A stretch of 26,375 bases of DNA from Bacteroidales bacterium UBA5342. GTDB taxonomy: Bacteria > Bacteroidota > Bacteroidia > Bacteroidales > UBA5342. Positions within the stretch are counted from its first letter, which is position 1. Each line of letters starts with the position of its first letter. The stretch covers positions 1-26,375 of the forward strand of contig DHQI01000026.1 of NCBI GenBank assembly GCA_002408065.1. The letters are read 5' to 3'. Of the stretch, positions 6,967-14,398 are shown piece by piece. The position numbers were made by a program, and so were the translations under genes. The notes under the pieces are model-generated. The model made no database searches and was not told the DNA's origin. It worked only from the letters and a program-made list of their open reading frames with translations.

Positions 6967-8034
6967 ATGAAAATTCACAATTTCTCAGCAGGACCATCAA
7001 TCCTCTCTCAATACACCATTGAGGAAACCGCTAAAGCGCTCATCGATTTCGCAGGAACAGGTTTATCGTTGATGGAAGTCTCGCACCGTAGTAAGGAATT
7101 TGTTGCGGTAATGGACGAAGCTGTAGCCTTGGTAAAAGAGCTGTTGGAAGTGCCTGAAACGCACGAGGTTATCTTCCTTGGTGGAGGTGCCAGTACACAG
7201 TTCTTACACGCACCTTACAACCTGATGAAGTCGAAGGTCGCTTATCTGAACACCGGAGCCTGGGCGAACAAAGCCATGAAAGAGGCACACTATTTTGGCG
7301 AAGTTATCGAAGTGGCTTCTTCAAAAGATTCAGTATATAACCACATTCCTGAGTACACTGTGCCATCGGATGTAGACTATTTCCACTATACCTCGAACAA
7401 CACGATTTACGGCACACAAATCAAAGAAGATCCTGAGGTGGATGTGCCTTTGGTATGTGATATGTCGTCGGATATTTTTAGCCGTCCTATCGACTTTTCT
7501 AAGTACGATATGGTATATGCCGGTGCTCAGAAAAACCTGGCGCCTGCCGGTGTGGCTATCGTGATTGTACGCACAGAAGCTTTGGGTAAAGTAGACCGTG
7601 AGGTGCCTACTATGGTCGATTACCGTACGCACATCAAGGCTGGTTCTATGTTTAACACCCCTCCTGTAGTGCCTGTTTTCGCTGCTCTTCAGACTTTGAA
7701 ATGGTACAAAGCTCAGGGCGGTATTGCCGGTTTGCAAAAATTAAATGCTGCTAAAGCTGATTTGCTTTACGGTGAAATAGACCGTAACACGATGTTCAAA
7801 TGTCCGGTGCCTAATCCTAAGGACCGTTCTGAGATGAACGTTTGCTTTGTAATGTCTGAAGAACACGCTGATAAAGAAAAAGCTTTCTTCGAATTTGCGT
7901 CAAGCAAAGGCATGAGCGGGTTCAAAGGTCACCGTTCTGTCGGTGGTTTCCGTGCTTCTATCTACAACGCTATGCCTATCGAAAGCGTACAAGCTTTGGT
8001 GGACTGTATGAAAGAATTTGAAGCAAATAATTAA
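6967..8034 (+). CDS. serC: Phosphoserine aminotransferase
   Basis: A 355-residue PLP enzyme of the SerC family (class V fold). It converts 3-phosphohydroxypyruvate and glutamate to O-phosphoserine and 2-oxoglutarate, the second step of serine synthesis, and can serve pyridoxine synthesis. Visible signatures are the start NFSAGPSILS (5-14), SLMEVSHRSKEF (34-45), GGGASTQF (72-79), TSNNTIYGT (142-150), D165 in VCDMSSDI, and the Schiff-base lysine K189 in YAGAQKNLAPAG. The Arg-rich phosphate site near the end is in GHRSVGGFRAS. The length is normal. In many Bacteroidales serC is followed by serA and then a DUF1015 gene; here serA is missing and the DUF1015 gene follows after 156 bases containing an octamer palindrome. 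Confidence 0.96.
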   Translation: MKIHNFSAGPSILSQYTIEETAKALIDFAGTGLSLMEVSHRSKEFVAVMDEAVALVKELLEVPETHEVIFLGGGASTQFLHAPYNLMKSKVAYLNTGAWANKAMKEAHYFGEVIEVASSKDSVYNHIPEYTVPSDVDYFHYTSNNTIYGTQIKEDPEVDVPLVCDMSSDIFSRPIDFSKYDMVYAGAQKNLAPAGVAIVIVRTEALGKVDREVPTMVDYRTHIKAGSMFNTPPVVPVFAALQTLKWYKAQGGIAGLQKLNAAKADLLYGEIDRNTMFKCPVPNPKDRSEMNVCFVMSEEHADKEKAFFEFASSKGMSGFKGHRSVGGFRASIYNAMPIESVQALVDCMKEFEANN

Positions 8035-8106
8035 TGCGAGAATGCTACAATGCATGAATGCATGAATGATTCACTCATTGACTCATTCTCGCATTCATGC
8101 ATTTTT
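8035..8106 (+). terminator. Octamer-repeat palindrome, likely serC terminator
   Basis: Directly after the serC stop codon, four 8-bp units (TGCGAGAA, TGCTACAA, TGCATGAA, TGCATGAA; 8035-8066) face four inverted units (TTCACTCA, TTGACTCA, TTCTCGCA, TTCATGCA; 8070-8101). A run of T follows. This is the same octamer system as at 6409-6556. The T run suggests it can stop transcription. Confidence 0.5.
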
Positions 8107-8134
8107 TTTATTGGCTCATTTTTCACTTTCGGTT

Positions 8135-8152
8135 GCTGAGCGTAGCCGAAGC
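8135..8152. repeat. Dispersed GC-rich repeat copy (AGCGTAGCCGAA core)
   Basis: GCTGAGCGTAGCCGAAGC shares its core with the three spaced copies at the right end of the window (26258-26375). With the preceding CTTTCGG it forms a small stem. Confidence 0.4.
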
Positions 8153-8190
8153 ATCATTTTTTACTTTTCATTTTTAATTGAATCATTGAC

Positions 8191-9444
8191 ATGGCAATTG
8201 TAAAACCATTTAAAGGATACCGTCCACCGGAAGATATCGCAGAGGACCTGGCTTGTCTGCCTTACGATGTAATGAATGCTGCAGAAGCAGCTCAAATGGC
8301 TGAGGGCAAGGCATGCTCTTTGCTTCATATCACCCGTTCGGAGATAGACTGCCCCGCAGGTACCGACGTGCACGCGCAGGAGGTATATGACAAAGCGGTG
8401 GCTAACTTCAACCTTTTCAAAGAAAAAGGCTGGTTGGTGCAGGAAGATGAAGCTAAGTTCTACATCTACGCTCAGACGATGGATGGCCGTACGCAGTATG
8501 GTATCGTGGGGGCTGCTGCGGTAGAAGATTATATGAACGGCATCATCAAAAAGCACGAGCTCACACGTCCGGACAAAGAAGAGGACCGTATGATACACGT
8601 GCGCATCAATAATGCGAATATTGAACCGGTGTTTTTCTCGTATCCGGCGGTAGACGAAATCGATGAAATCGTTAATAATATTGTGGTAAATGAAATGCCG
8701 GTGTATGATTTTACCGGCGAAGAAGATGGCTTTGGTCATCATTTCTGGGTGGTGGAAGATGCTGCTACGAACGCCAAAATCGAAGAGCTTTTTGCCACTA
8801 AAGTACCAGCTACTTATGTGGCCGATGGTCATCATCGTACGGCAGCAGCTGCTTTGGTGGGAGCAGAGAAGAAAAAAGCCAACCCGAACCATACCGGTGA
8901 TGAAGAATATAACTTTTTCTTAGCGGTTCATTTTCCTGATGATCAGTTGGAAATTATCGACTACAACCGTGTGGTAAAAGACCTGAATGGTTTGACCGCT
9001 GATGAGTTAGTGGAGAAGGTCGGGGAGGATTTCGAGGTGGAAGAAATAGGTGCCGATATCTATAAGCCGGATCAGCTACACGAGTTCTCGATGTATGTAG
9101 AAGGTAAGTGGTACAAGCTGACCGCCAAAGAAGGCCGTTACGACGATAATGACCCGATTGGCGTATTGGATGTGACCATTCTTTCCAACCTTGTTTTGGA
9201 CAAACAGTTGGGCATTAAAGACCTGAGAACCGATAAACGCATCGAATTTGTGGGGGGTATCCGCGGACTGGAAGAGTTGCAAAAACGTGTGGATAGTGGC
9301 GAAATGGCCGTTGCCTTTGCTTTGTATCCGGTGTCGATGCAGCAGCTGATTGATATTGCCGATACGGGTAATATTATGCCGCCTAAGACCACTTGGTTTG
9401 AACCAAAACTACGCTCCGGTTTGGTGATTCACGAATTGGTTTAA
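8191..9444 (+). CDS. DUF1015 family protein
   Basis: A 417-residue cytoplasmic protein of the DUF1015 family, recognised from the N-terminal FKGYRPPEDIAEDLACLPYD (about 8-27), the central YVADGHHRTAAAAL (about 208-221), and the C-terminal NIMPPKTTWFEPK followed by LRSGLVI, all typical of the family. Function is not established; the family has been tied to serine metabolism through its linkage with serC and serA, and here it again follows serC. The length is normal. The ATG at 8191 directly precedes the conserved N-terminus. A long open frame on the opposite strand at 8161-8892 is a compositional shadow. It ends in front of a hairpin and a strong terminator. Confidence 0.92.
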   Translation: MAIVKPFKGYRPPEDIAEDLACLPYDVMNAAEAAQMAEGKACSLLHITRSEIDCPAGTDVHAQEVYDKAVANFNLFKEKGWLVQEDEAKFYIYAQTMDGRTQYGIVGAAAVEDYMNGIIKKHELTRPDKEEDRMIHVRINNANIEPVFFSYPAVDEIDEIVNNIVVNEMPVYDFTGEEDGFGHHFWVVEDAATNAKIEELFATKVPATYVADGHHRTAAAALVGAEKKKANPNHTGDEEYNFFLAVHFPDDQLEIIDYNRVVKDLNGLTADELVEKVGEDFEVEEIGADIYKPDQLHEFSMYVEGKWYKLTAKEGRYDDNDPIGVLDVTILSNLVLDKQLGIKDLRTDKRIEFVGGIRGLEELQKRVDSGEMAVAFALYPVSMQQLIDIADTGNIMPPKTTWFEPKLRSGLVIHELV

Positions 9445-9449
9445 TATAA

Positions 9450-9480
9450 CCCGGGGGCGACTATGCGTCAGGCTCCCGGT
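9450..9480 (+). other. GC-rich hairpin after the DUF1015 gene
   Basis: ACCCGGGGGCGAC and GTCAGGCTCCCGGT pair with a one- or two-base bulge around a five-base loop, starting about six bases after the stop codon. No T run follows, so it is more likely an mRNA 3' stabiliser or pause site than a terminator. Confidence 0.4.
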
Positions 9481-9491
9481 ATTGAAGTATG

Positions 9492-9524
9492 AAAAATGCC
9501 GGTCAGTTGTGATCGGCATTTTTT
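9492..9524 (+). terminator. Rho-independent terminator
   Basis: AAAAATGCCGGTC (9492-9504) and GATCGGCATTTTT (9511-9523) form a stem with a six-base loop, followed by T residues. Confidence 0.8.
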
Positions 9525-9566
9525 GTGATCGATAATCTTATTTTTTGCAAAATGATAAAAAAATAC

Positions 9567-9596
9567 TTTCATATATCAAAAAGTTGTCTATCTTCG
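9567..9596 (+). promoter_or_regulatory. Promoter of the polyamine operon
   Basis: TTTC (9567-9570), 18 bases, then TATCTTCG (9589-9596) approximates the Bacteroidota TTTG-N19-TAnnTTTG promoter. The leader to the ATG at 9718 is about 115 bases. It contains TGTCTGA (about 9639) and its inverted copy TCAGACA (about 9683) around a 37-base loop, which could be a regulatory structure. Confidence 0.5.
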
Positions 9597-9717
9597 CGCG
9601 CTTTTTTTAAGAGCGCCTTGTTTAGATGCGTAGCGTTGTGTCTGAGCCTTTGATATTTATGCTTTCTGTGTCTTTGAATTTTCAGACATAGTTTTGTTTG
9701 TTTTTTAAATTGATTTA

Positions 9718-10920
9718 ATGAAAAAAGTATTGATTATTGGAGCGGGTGGAGTAAGTACTGTTGTTGTACAAAAATGTGCAGCTCTTCCTGAGGTGTTTGG
9801 TGAGATCGTTCTTGCCTCGCGCACCAAGAGTAAGTGTGATAAAATTGCGACTTTGGTCAAAGCAAAGACTGGTCGTGAGATCGTAACTGAAGCCTTAGAT
9901 GCTGACAATGTTAGCGAGACGGTAGCGTTAATACGCAAGCATAATCCTGATCTTGTGCTCAATGTAGCCTTGCCTTATCAGGATTTGGCTATAATGGATG
10001 CTTGTCTTGAGACAGGTGTTGATTATTTAGATACGGCTAACTATGAGCCTTTAGACACCGCTAAGTTTGAATATAGCTGGCAGTGGGCTTATCGTGAAAA
10101 ATTTGAAGCGGCTAATATTTCAGCTCTTCTTGGTTCGGGCTTTGATCCTGGTGTGACGAATGTTTATTGTGCTTATGCGCAAAAGCATTTGTTTGATGAA
10201 ATCCATACGGTGGACATCGTAGACTGTAATGGTGGAGACCACGGCAAGGCCTTTGCGACCAATTTTAACCCTGAGATTAACATCCGCGAGGTCACCTCAG
10301 AAGGGCGTTATTGGGAAAATGGTGAGTGGCACGCAACAGCTCCTCTTTCTGTACATCAGAGTTTTGATTTTCCTCAAGTAGGAGAGCGCGAAATGTACTT
10401 GATGTACCACGAAGAGATGGAATCTTTGGTAGAAAACATTCCTGGTCTTAAGCGCATCCGTTTCTGGATGACTTTTGGACAAGAGTATTTGACGCACCTT
10501 CGAGTGTTGGAGAATGTAGGGATGACACGCATAGATGAGGTAGAGTACGAAGGACAAAAGATCGTGCCACTACAATTCTTAAAAGCAGTATTACCAGACC
10601 CAGGTTCTTTGGGTGAAAACTACACCGGTAAAACGTGTATTGGTTGTGTAATCGAGGGCATCAAAGATGGTGAGCACAAGCGTGTATTTATTTACAACGT
10701 TTGCGATCACGCCGAGACTTTCAAAGAAGTAGGAGCACAAGCAGTATCATACACCACTGGAGTACCAGCGATGATTGGTGCTAAAATGATGCTGAGCGAC
10801 CATTGGCGAAAGCCAGGCGTACATAATATGGAGGAGTATGATCCTGATCCATTTATGGAAGATCTAAATAAGTATGGTTTACCTTGGCAAGTGGAACAAT
10901 GGAACAGTTCGGTAGAATAA
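9718..10920 (+). CDS. Carboxynorspermidine/carboxyspermidine dehydrogenase
   Basis: A 400-residue protein of the saccharopine-dehydrogenase-like family that matches bacterial carboxynorspermidine dehydrogenase (CANSDH). The enzyme condenses putrescine (or diaminopropane) with aspartate semialdehyde and reduces the imine with NADPH. Visible are the N-terminal Rossmann motif VLIIGAGGV (4-12), LNVALPYQDLAIMDACLETGVDYLDTANYE split around residues 81-110, and GSGFDPGVTNVY (about 139-150), all characteristic. The next gene, the matching decarboxylase, overlaps its 3' end by 22 bases, and agmatinase follows, so the product is probably carboxyspermidine made from putrescine. It is cytoplasmic and of full length. 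The ATG at 9718 starts the Rossmann strand with the usual three or four residues before it. Confidence 0.9.
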   Translation: MKKVLIIGAGGVSTVVVQKCAALPEVFGEIVLASRTKSKCDKIATLVKAKTGREIVTEALDADNVSETVALIRKHNPDLVLNVALPYQDLAIMDACLETGVDYLDTANYEPLDTAKFEYSWQWAYREKFEAANISALLGSGFDPGVTNVYCAYAQKHLFDEIHTVDIVDCNGGDHGKAFATNFNPEINIREVTSEGRYWENGEWHATAPLSVHQSFDFPQVGEREMYLMYHEEMESLVENIPGLKRIRFWMTFGQEYLTHLRVLENVGMTRIDEVEYEGQKIVPLQFLKAVLPDPGSLGENYTGKTCIGCVIEGIKDGEHKRVFIYNVCDHAETFKEVGAQAVSYTTGVPAMIGAKMMLSDHWRKPGVHNMEEYDPDPFMEDLNKYGLPWQVEQWNSSVE

Positions 10921-12068
10921 ACCTTTCTGAAGAACAACTTGAGGCCTTGCAAACGCCTTGTTATGTTGTTAACCAAGATAGATTAGAAGAGAATTTAAAC
11001 ATCTTAGGTCGGGTTCAAAACGAATCCGGCGCTAAGGTGCTCTTAGCTTTTAAAGGCTTTGCGATGTGGAGCACTGCGTCCTTGGTCAATAAGTACCTCT
11101 CGGGCGTCTCAGCGAGCTCAGTGAATGAGGCCTTACTAGGTAATGAGTATTACGAAGGGGAGCTCCACGTTTATGCCCCAGCCTATCATTTGTCAGACTT
11201 AGTGCAACACGTCAAGGTGGCCAATCACATTGTGTTCAATACTCCCTCACAGTGGGTAAAGCACCGTGACTTTATGGCCAAATATCCTGATGTGAAATGT
11301 GGATTGCGCATCAATCCAGAGCAGACAGAATCTGATGTGCCATTATACGATCCTAGCGCACCCTTTTCTCGCTTAGGCACGACCATCAAGAATTTTAAAG
11401 CAAATATTAAGGACTTCGACGGCATTAGTGGTCTGCACTTTCACAACCTATGTGAAATGAATGTGGATGCTTTGGAGCGTACATTGGCAAAAGTAGAAGA
11501 GCATTTTGCCTTCTTTTTTGATAAGCTATCGTGGATTAACTTTGGTGGAGGGCATCATATTACACGTCCCGATTATGACGTGGAGCGCTTGATTCAAATC
11601 ATCAAAGATTTCAAAGCGAAATACCAGCTTCAAGTGTATTTGGAACCTGGTGAGGCCATTGGTCTGAATACTGGTGTGCTGGTATCACAAGTGATGGATG
11701 TTTTTGAAAATGAAATGCAGTTGGCAATTCTGGATACTTCGGTGACTTGCCATATGCCCGATGTGCTAGAGATGCCTTATCGCCCCTTTATTTTGAATGC
11801 CGCTGAGGCGAATATGAAACCATATACTTACCGCTTGGGAGGTCCTAGTTGCTTAGCTGGTGATGTATTGGGTGATTATAGTTTTGATCAGCCGCTAAAA
11901 GAAGGGGATTTTATTGTGCTAGGTGATATGGCGCACTATACGATGGTGAAAACGACCACTTTCAATGGCATAAACCTGCCGGGTATTTATCTTTATAGTG
12001 AAAAGGATGATCGCGTGAAGTTGGTGAAGCATTTTGGCTATGAGGATTATAAGTCACGATTGTCTTAA
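10899..12068 (+). CDS. nspC: Carboxynorspermidine/carboxyspermidine decarboxylase
   Basis: A 389-residue fold-III PLP decarboxylase of the NspC family, which removes CO2 from carboxynorspermidine or carboxyspermidine to give norspermidine or spermidine. The Schiff-base lysine is K52 in LLAFKGFAMW. Further motifs are HFHNLCEMN, the glycine-rich WINFGGGHH, LEPGEAIG, and GGPSCLAGDV with the active-site Cys near the C-terminus. I start at the ATG at 10899. A TTG at 10884 would add five residues but is unlikely. The start lies inside the end of the dehydrogenase gene (22-base overlap), so the two are translationally coupled. The product here is probably spermidine, since putrescine is made by the neighbours. 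Confidence 0.92.
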   Translation: MEQFGRINLSEEQLEALQTPCYVVNQDRLEENLNILGRVQNESGAKVLLAFKGFAMWSTASLVNKYLSGVSASSVNEALLGNEYYEGELHVYAPAYHLSDLVQHVKVANHIVFNTPSQWVKHRDFMAKYPDVKCGLRINPEQTESDVPLYDPSAPFSRLGTTIKNFKANIKDFDGISGLHFHNLCEMNVDALERTLAKVEEHFAFFFDKLSWINFGGGHHITRPDYDVERLIQIIKDFKAKYQLQVYLEPGEAIGLNTGVLVSQVMDVFENEMQLAILDTSVTCHMPDVLEMPYRPFILNAAEANMKPYTYRLGGPSCLAGDVLGDYSFDQPLKEGDFIVLGDMAHYTMVKTTTFNGINLPGIYLYSEKDDRVKLVKHFGYEDYKSRLS

Positions 12069-12080
12069 GATTTTACAGCA

Positions 12081-12944
12081 ATGGATTACAACAAATACTT
12101 TTGCGGCGAAGATGGCTACTGCTTAGACTACCAGACCGCATCTTATGAGATTATTCCTGTGCCTTACGATGAAACTTCTACGTGGGTAAAAGGTGCTGAC
12201 AAAGGTCCTGAAGCCATCATTGAAGCTTCGGGAACTCTCGAAATGTACGACATCCCTACAGGCTTGGATGTGTCAAAAAAGGGCATTTTTACAGGAGAAG
12301 CAATTACTGAGAAATCAAGTCCTGAAGCACTCGTAGCTCAAGTAGAGAAACGTGTTGCTTTGGCCTTAGAAAACCAGAAGTTCCCTATTGTTTTAGGAGG
12401 AGAGCACTCAGTAAGTATCGGGGCTTTTCAAGCTTTTGCCAAAACGTATCCCGAGTTGTCTATTTTGCAGTTTGACGCTCACGCCGACTTAAGGCAAAGC
12501 TACGAAGGCAGTAAATATAACCACGCTTGTGTAATGGCGCGTGCCAAAGAATTGGCGCCAATTATACAGGTCGGTATCCGTAGTGCTTGTCAGGAGGATG
12601 TCGATGAGATGTTGCCCAAATCAGTATTTTATAGAAAAGACATACGGAATAATATCTCGTGGCATACACAAATGCCCTCAAGGCTTAAAGAGTTTGTTTA
12701 TTTGACAATCGACCTTGATGTTTTTGATCCTTCTATAATGCCCTCTACGGGTACACCGGAGCCTGATGGAATGCTTTTCGAAGAAGTGCTAACAGGTATA
12801 GAAAAGATGGCCAAAGAGAAGACCATTGTAGGTATGGATGTCGTAGAATTATGCCCAAGTAAGCACACTAAAGCTCCAGATTATTTAGCTGCTAAGCTTA
12901 TCTATCGTATTTTGAGCATTATTGAAAGTAATAAGCCTTTGTAG
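12081..12944 (+). CDS. speB: Agmatinase (agmatine ureohydrolase)
   Basis: A 287-residue ureohydrolase that splits agmatine to putrescine and urea using two Mn ions. The metal ligands are visible: H109 in GGEHS, D132, H134 and D136 in FDAHADLRQ, and D211/D213 in TIDLDVFDPSIMP, followed by the typical STGTPEPDG. The length is normal for SpeB. It sits 12 bases after nspC as the last gene of the operon and is closed by a hairpin terminator. Together with the arginine decarboxylase at 14398-15834 it supplies putrescine for the two upstream enzymes. A closely related arginase or other ureohydrolase cannot be wholly excluded, but context favours agmatine. Confidence 0.93.
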   Translation: MDYNKYFCGEDGYCLDYQTASYEIIPVPYDETSTWVKGADKGPEAIIEASGTLEMYDIPTGLDVSKKGIFTGEAITEKSSPEALVAQVEKRVALALENQKFPIVLGGEHSVSIGAFQAFAKTYPELSILQFDAHADLRQSYEGSKYNHACVMARAKELAPIIQVGIRSACQEDVDEMLPKSVFYRKDIRNNISWHTQMPSRLKEFVYLTIDLDVFDPSIMPSTGTPEPDGMLFEEVLTGIEKMAKEKTIVGMDVVELCPSKHTKAPDYLAAKLIYRILSIIESNKPL

Positions 12945-12958
12945 TAATAAGAAAATTC

Positions 12959-12997
12959 AAAAAAGCCGCTAGTAACTCATTTGTTTTAGCGGCTTTT
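12959..12997. terminator. Bidirectional terminator between speB and rimK
   Basis: AAAAGCCGCTA (12961-12971) pairs with TAGCGGCTTTT (12987-12997) around a 15-base loop. It has A on the left and T on the right, so it can serve both converging operons. Confidence 0.8.
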
Positions 12998-13012
12998 CTA
13001 TATCTATTGTTG

Positions 13013-14398
13013 TTATTTTTTAATTACACGTTTTGTCTTGGTGATATTTTTCTCAATAGCCTCAATCATTAGGCCTGCAATGTTCTTTGTAGATACACTC
13101 TCAATGCCTTCTAGTCCTGGCGAAGAGTTGACTTCAAGGAGCAATGGTCCTTTCGAACTGCGAATGATGTCTACCCCAGCCACTTTTAAACCTAAAGTTT
13201 TAGTGGCTAGTAGTGCAATGTTGCGTTCTTCAGGTGTTATTTTTACCGTTTTAGCTGTGCCGCCCATATGGATGTTGGCACGAAACTCGCCTGGCATTGC
13301 AGTACGCATTATACTTTCCACGACTTTCCCGTTAATCACAAAACAGCGGATGTCTTCGCCGTTTGATTCTTTGATAAATTCTTGCACCAAGATGTCAGTC
13401 TTTAGGCTCTTGAAAGCGTTAATCAAACTCTCGGCTGCTTTTTTAGTTTCGGCCAGTACCACGCCTTTGCCTTGGGTGCCTTCAAGCAACTTCACGATAA
13501 GTGGAGCACCACCTACCATCTTAATCAAGTCTTCTGTATCCAAGGGTGAATTGGCAAATCCTGTCGTTGGAATGGGGAGTCCCGATTTAATCAGTTGTTG
13601 TAATGAGTGCAGCTTGTCGCGCGACTGTGTAATGGCAGAGGCAGAGTTGAGTACATAGGCTCCAATGCCCTCAAAGTGACGCGTAAGTGCACATCCGTAA
13701 AAAGTAGCGCTAGGACGTATGCGAGGTATGACAGCATCAAAGTCGTTCAGAGTACGACCACCACGGTAATGCATTTCTGGCGTTTTACTGTCTAGTTTGA
13801 TGTAGCAGTCTTTGATATTGATAAATTCAATGTCGTGACCACGCTCTTCACCTGCTTCAATAATGCGTCTATTGCTATAGAGGTTAGGGTTCGACGCCAA
13901 TAACGCAATCTTTAAGCCATTTGCTTTCTTTTCGTTAGGGTGGTAGAAGGCTTTGATTTGCTCGTTAGATAATTCACCGAGCATACACGATGAGCTCGGA
14001 TCAACAAGCATTTTTCCTTGCATGGCTTGTCGGCCTAAAAGCATACGGTAACCCATCGAGTCGCGGTTGGTAAGCGTAATCTCTATTTCCCATGAGTGAT
14101 CACCTACAGTAAGTGCTGACTTGATGACATAGCGTGTTTCGGAAGCACCACTCGAGCTTTTTACACGACGTTTGTCGACGATAGGTGCTTCGCAAAAAAC
14201 GGTTGTTTTACCATTGTGCTGCAAGGGGTGTACTTCAAAACGTACCCAAGCTTCACCACTTTTAGAAAATGGTGTGATATTAACAGCATGAAGTGCAGAA
14301 GTACGTGCGCCTGAATCGACCCTGGCTTTTACTGCCGGGATGTTGATGCTGTTTAATGAGCACCATTCTTCACTACCTACAATGAGTTTGTTGTTCAT
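13013..14398 (-). CDS. rimK: RimB-RimK fusion: retropepsin-like protease domain plus ATP-grasp glutamate ligase
   Basis: A 461-residue two-domain protein. Residues 1-145 form a RimB-like 'ATP-dependent zinc protease' domain with a retropepsin-type D28-S-G in ARVDSGARTSALHA and the distal LGRQAM at 121-126. Residues 162-450 form a RimK ATP-grasp ligase: start LKIALLASNP, nucleotide-binding IVKLLEGTQGKGVVLAE (301-317), VQEFIKES, and metal ligands in LEVNSSPGLEGIE (421-433). In other bacteria RimK adds glutamates to ribosomal protein S6 and RimB trims them; in this fusion both activities would be on one chain. The ATG overlaps the stop codon of the arginine decarboxylase by one base (TAATG on the minus strand), so translation is coupled. 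That ties it to polyamine synthesis. The substrate is unproven. Confidence 0.9.
   Translation of the reverse strand: MNNKLIVGSEEWCSLNSINIPAVKARVDSGARTSALHAVNITPFSKSGEAWVRFEVHPLQHNGKTTVFCEAPIVDKRRVKSSSGASETRYVIKSALTVGDHSWEIEITLTNRDSMGYRMLLGRQAMQGKMLVDPSSSCMLGELSNEQIKAFYHPNEKKANGLKIALLASNPNLYSNRRIIEAGEERGHDIEFINIKDCYIKLDSKTPEMHYRGGRTLNDFDAVIPRIRPSATFYGCALTRHFEGIGAYVLNSASAITQSRDKLHSLQQLIKSGLPIPTTGFANSPLDTEDLIKMVGGAPLIVKLLEGTQGKGVVLAETKKAAESLINAFKSLKTDILVQEFIKESNGEDIRCFVINGKVVESIMRTAMPGEFRANIHMGGTAKTVKITPEERNIALLATKTLGLKVAGVDIIRSSKGPLLLEVNSSPGLEGIESVSTKNIAGLMIEAIEKNITKTKRVIKK

Noticed and set aside
8161..8892. Long open frame (243 codons) on the minus strand opposite the DUF1015 gene
   Set aside because: The plus-strand frame matches a known family from end to end. 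The antisense product is rich in Phe, His, Ile and Cys with no recognisable domain, as expected of a shadow.
10884..10898. TTG start five codons upstream for nspC
   Set aside because: The ATG at 10899 is in frame and leaves the conserved N-terminus complete.
13038..13658. Open frame of 206 codons on the plus strand inside rimK
   Set aside because: It is antisense to the ATP-grasp domain, whose motifs are intact; the plus-strand product has no recognisable features.
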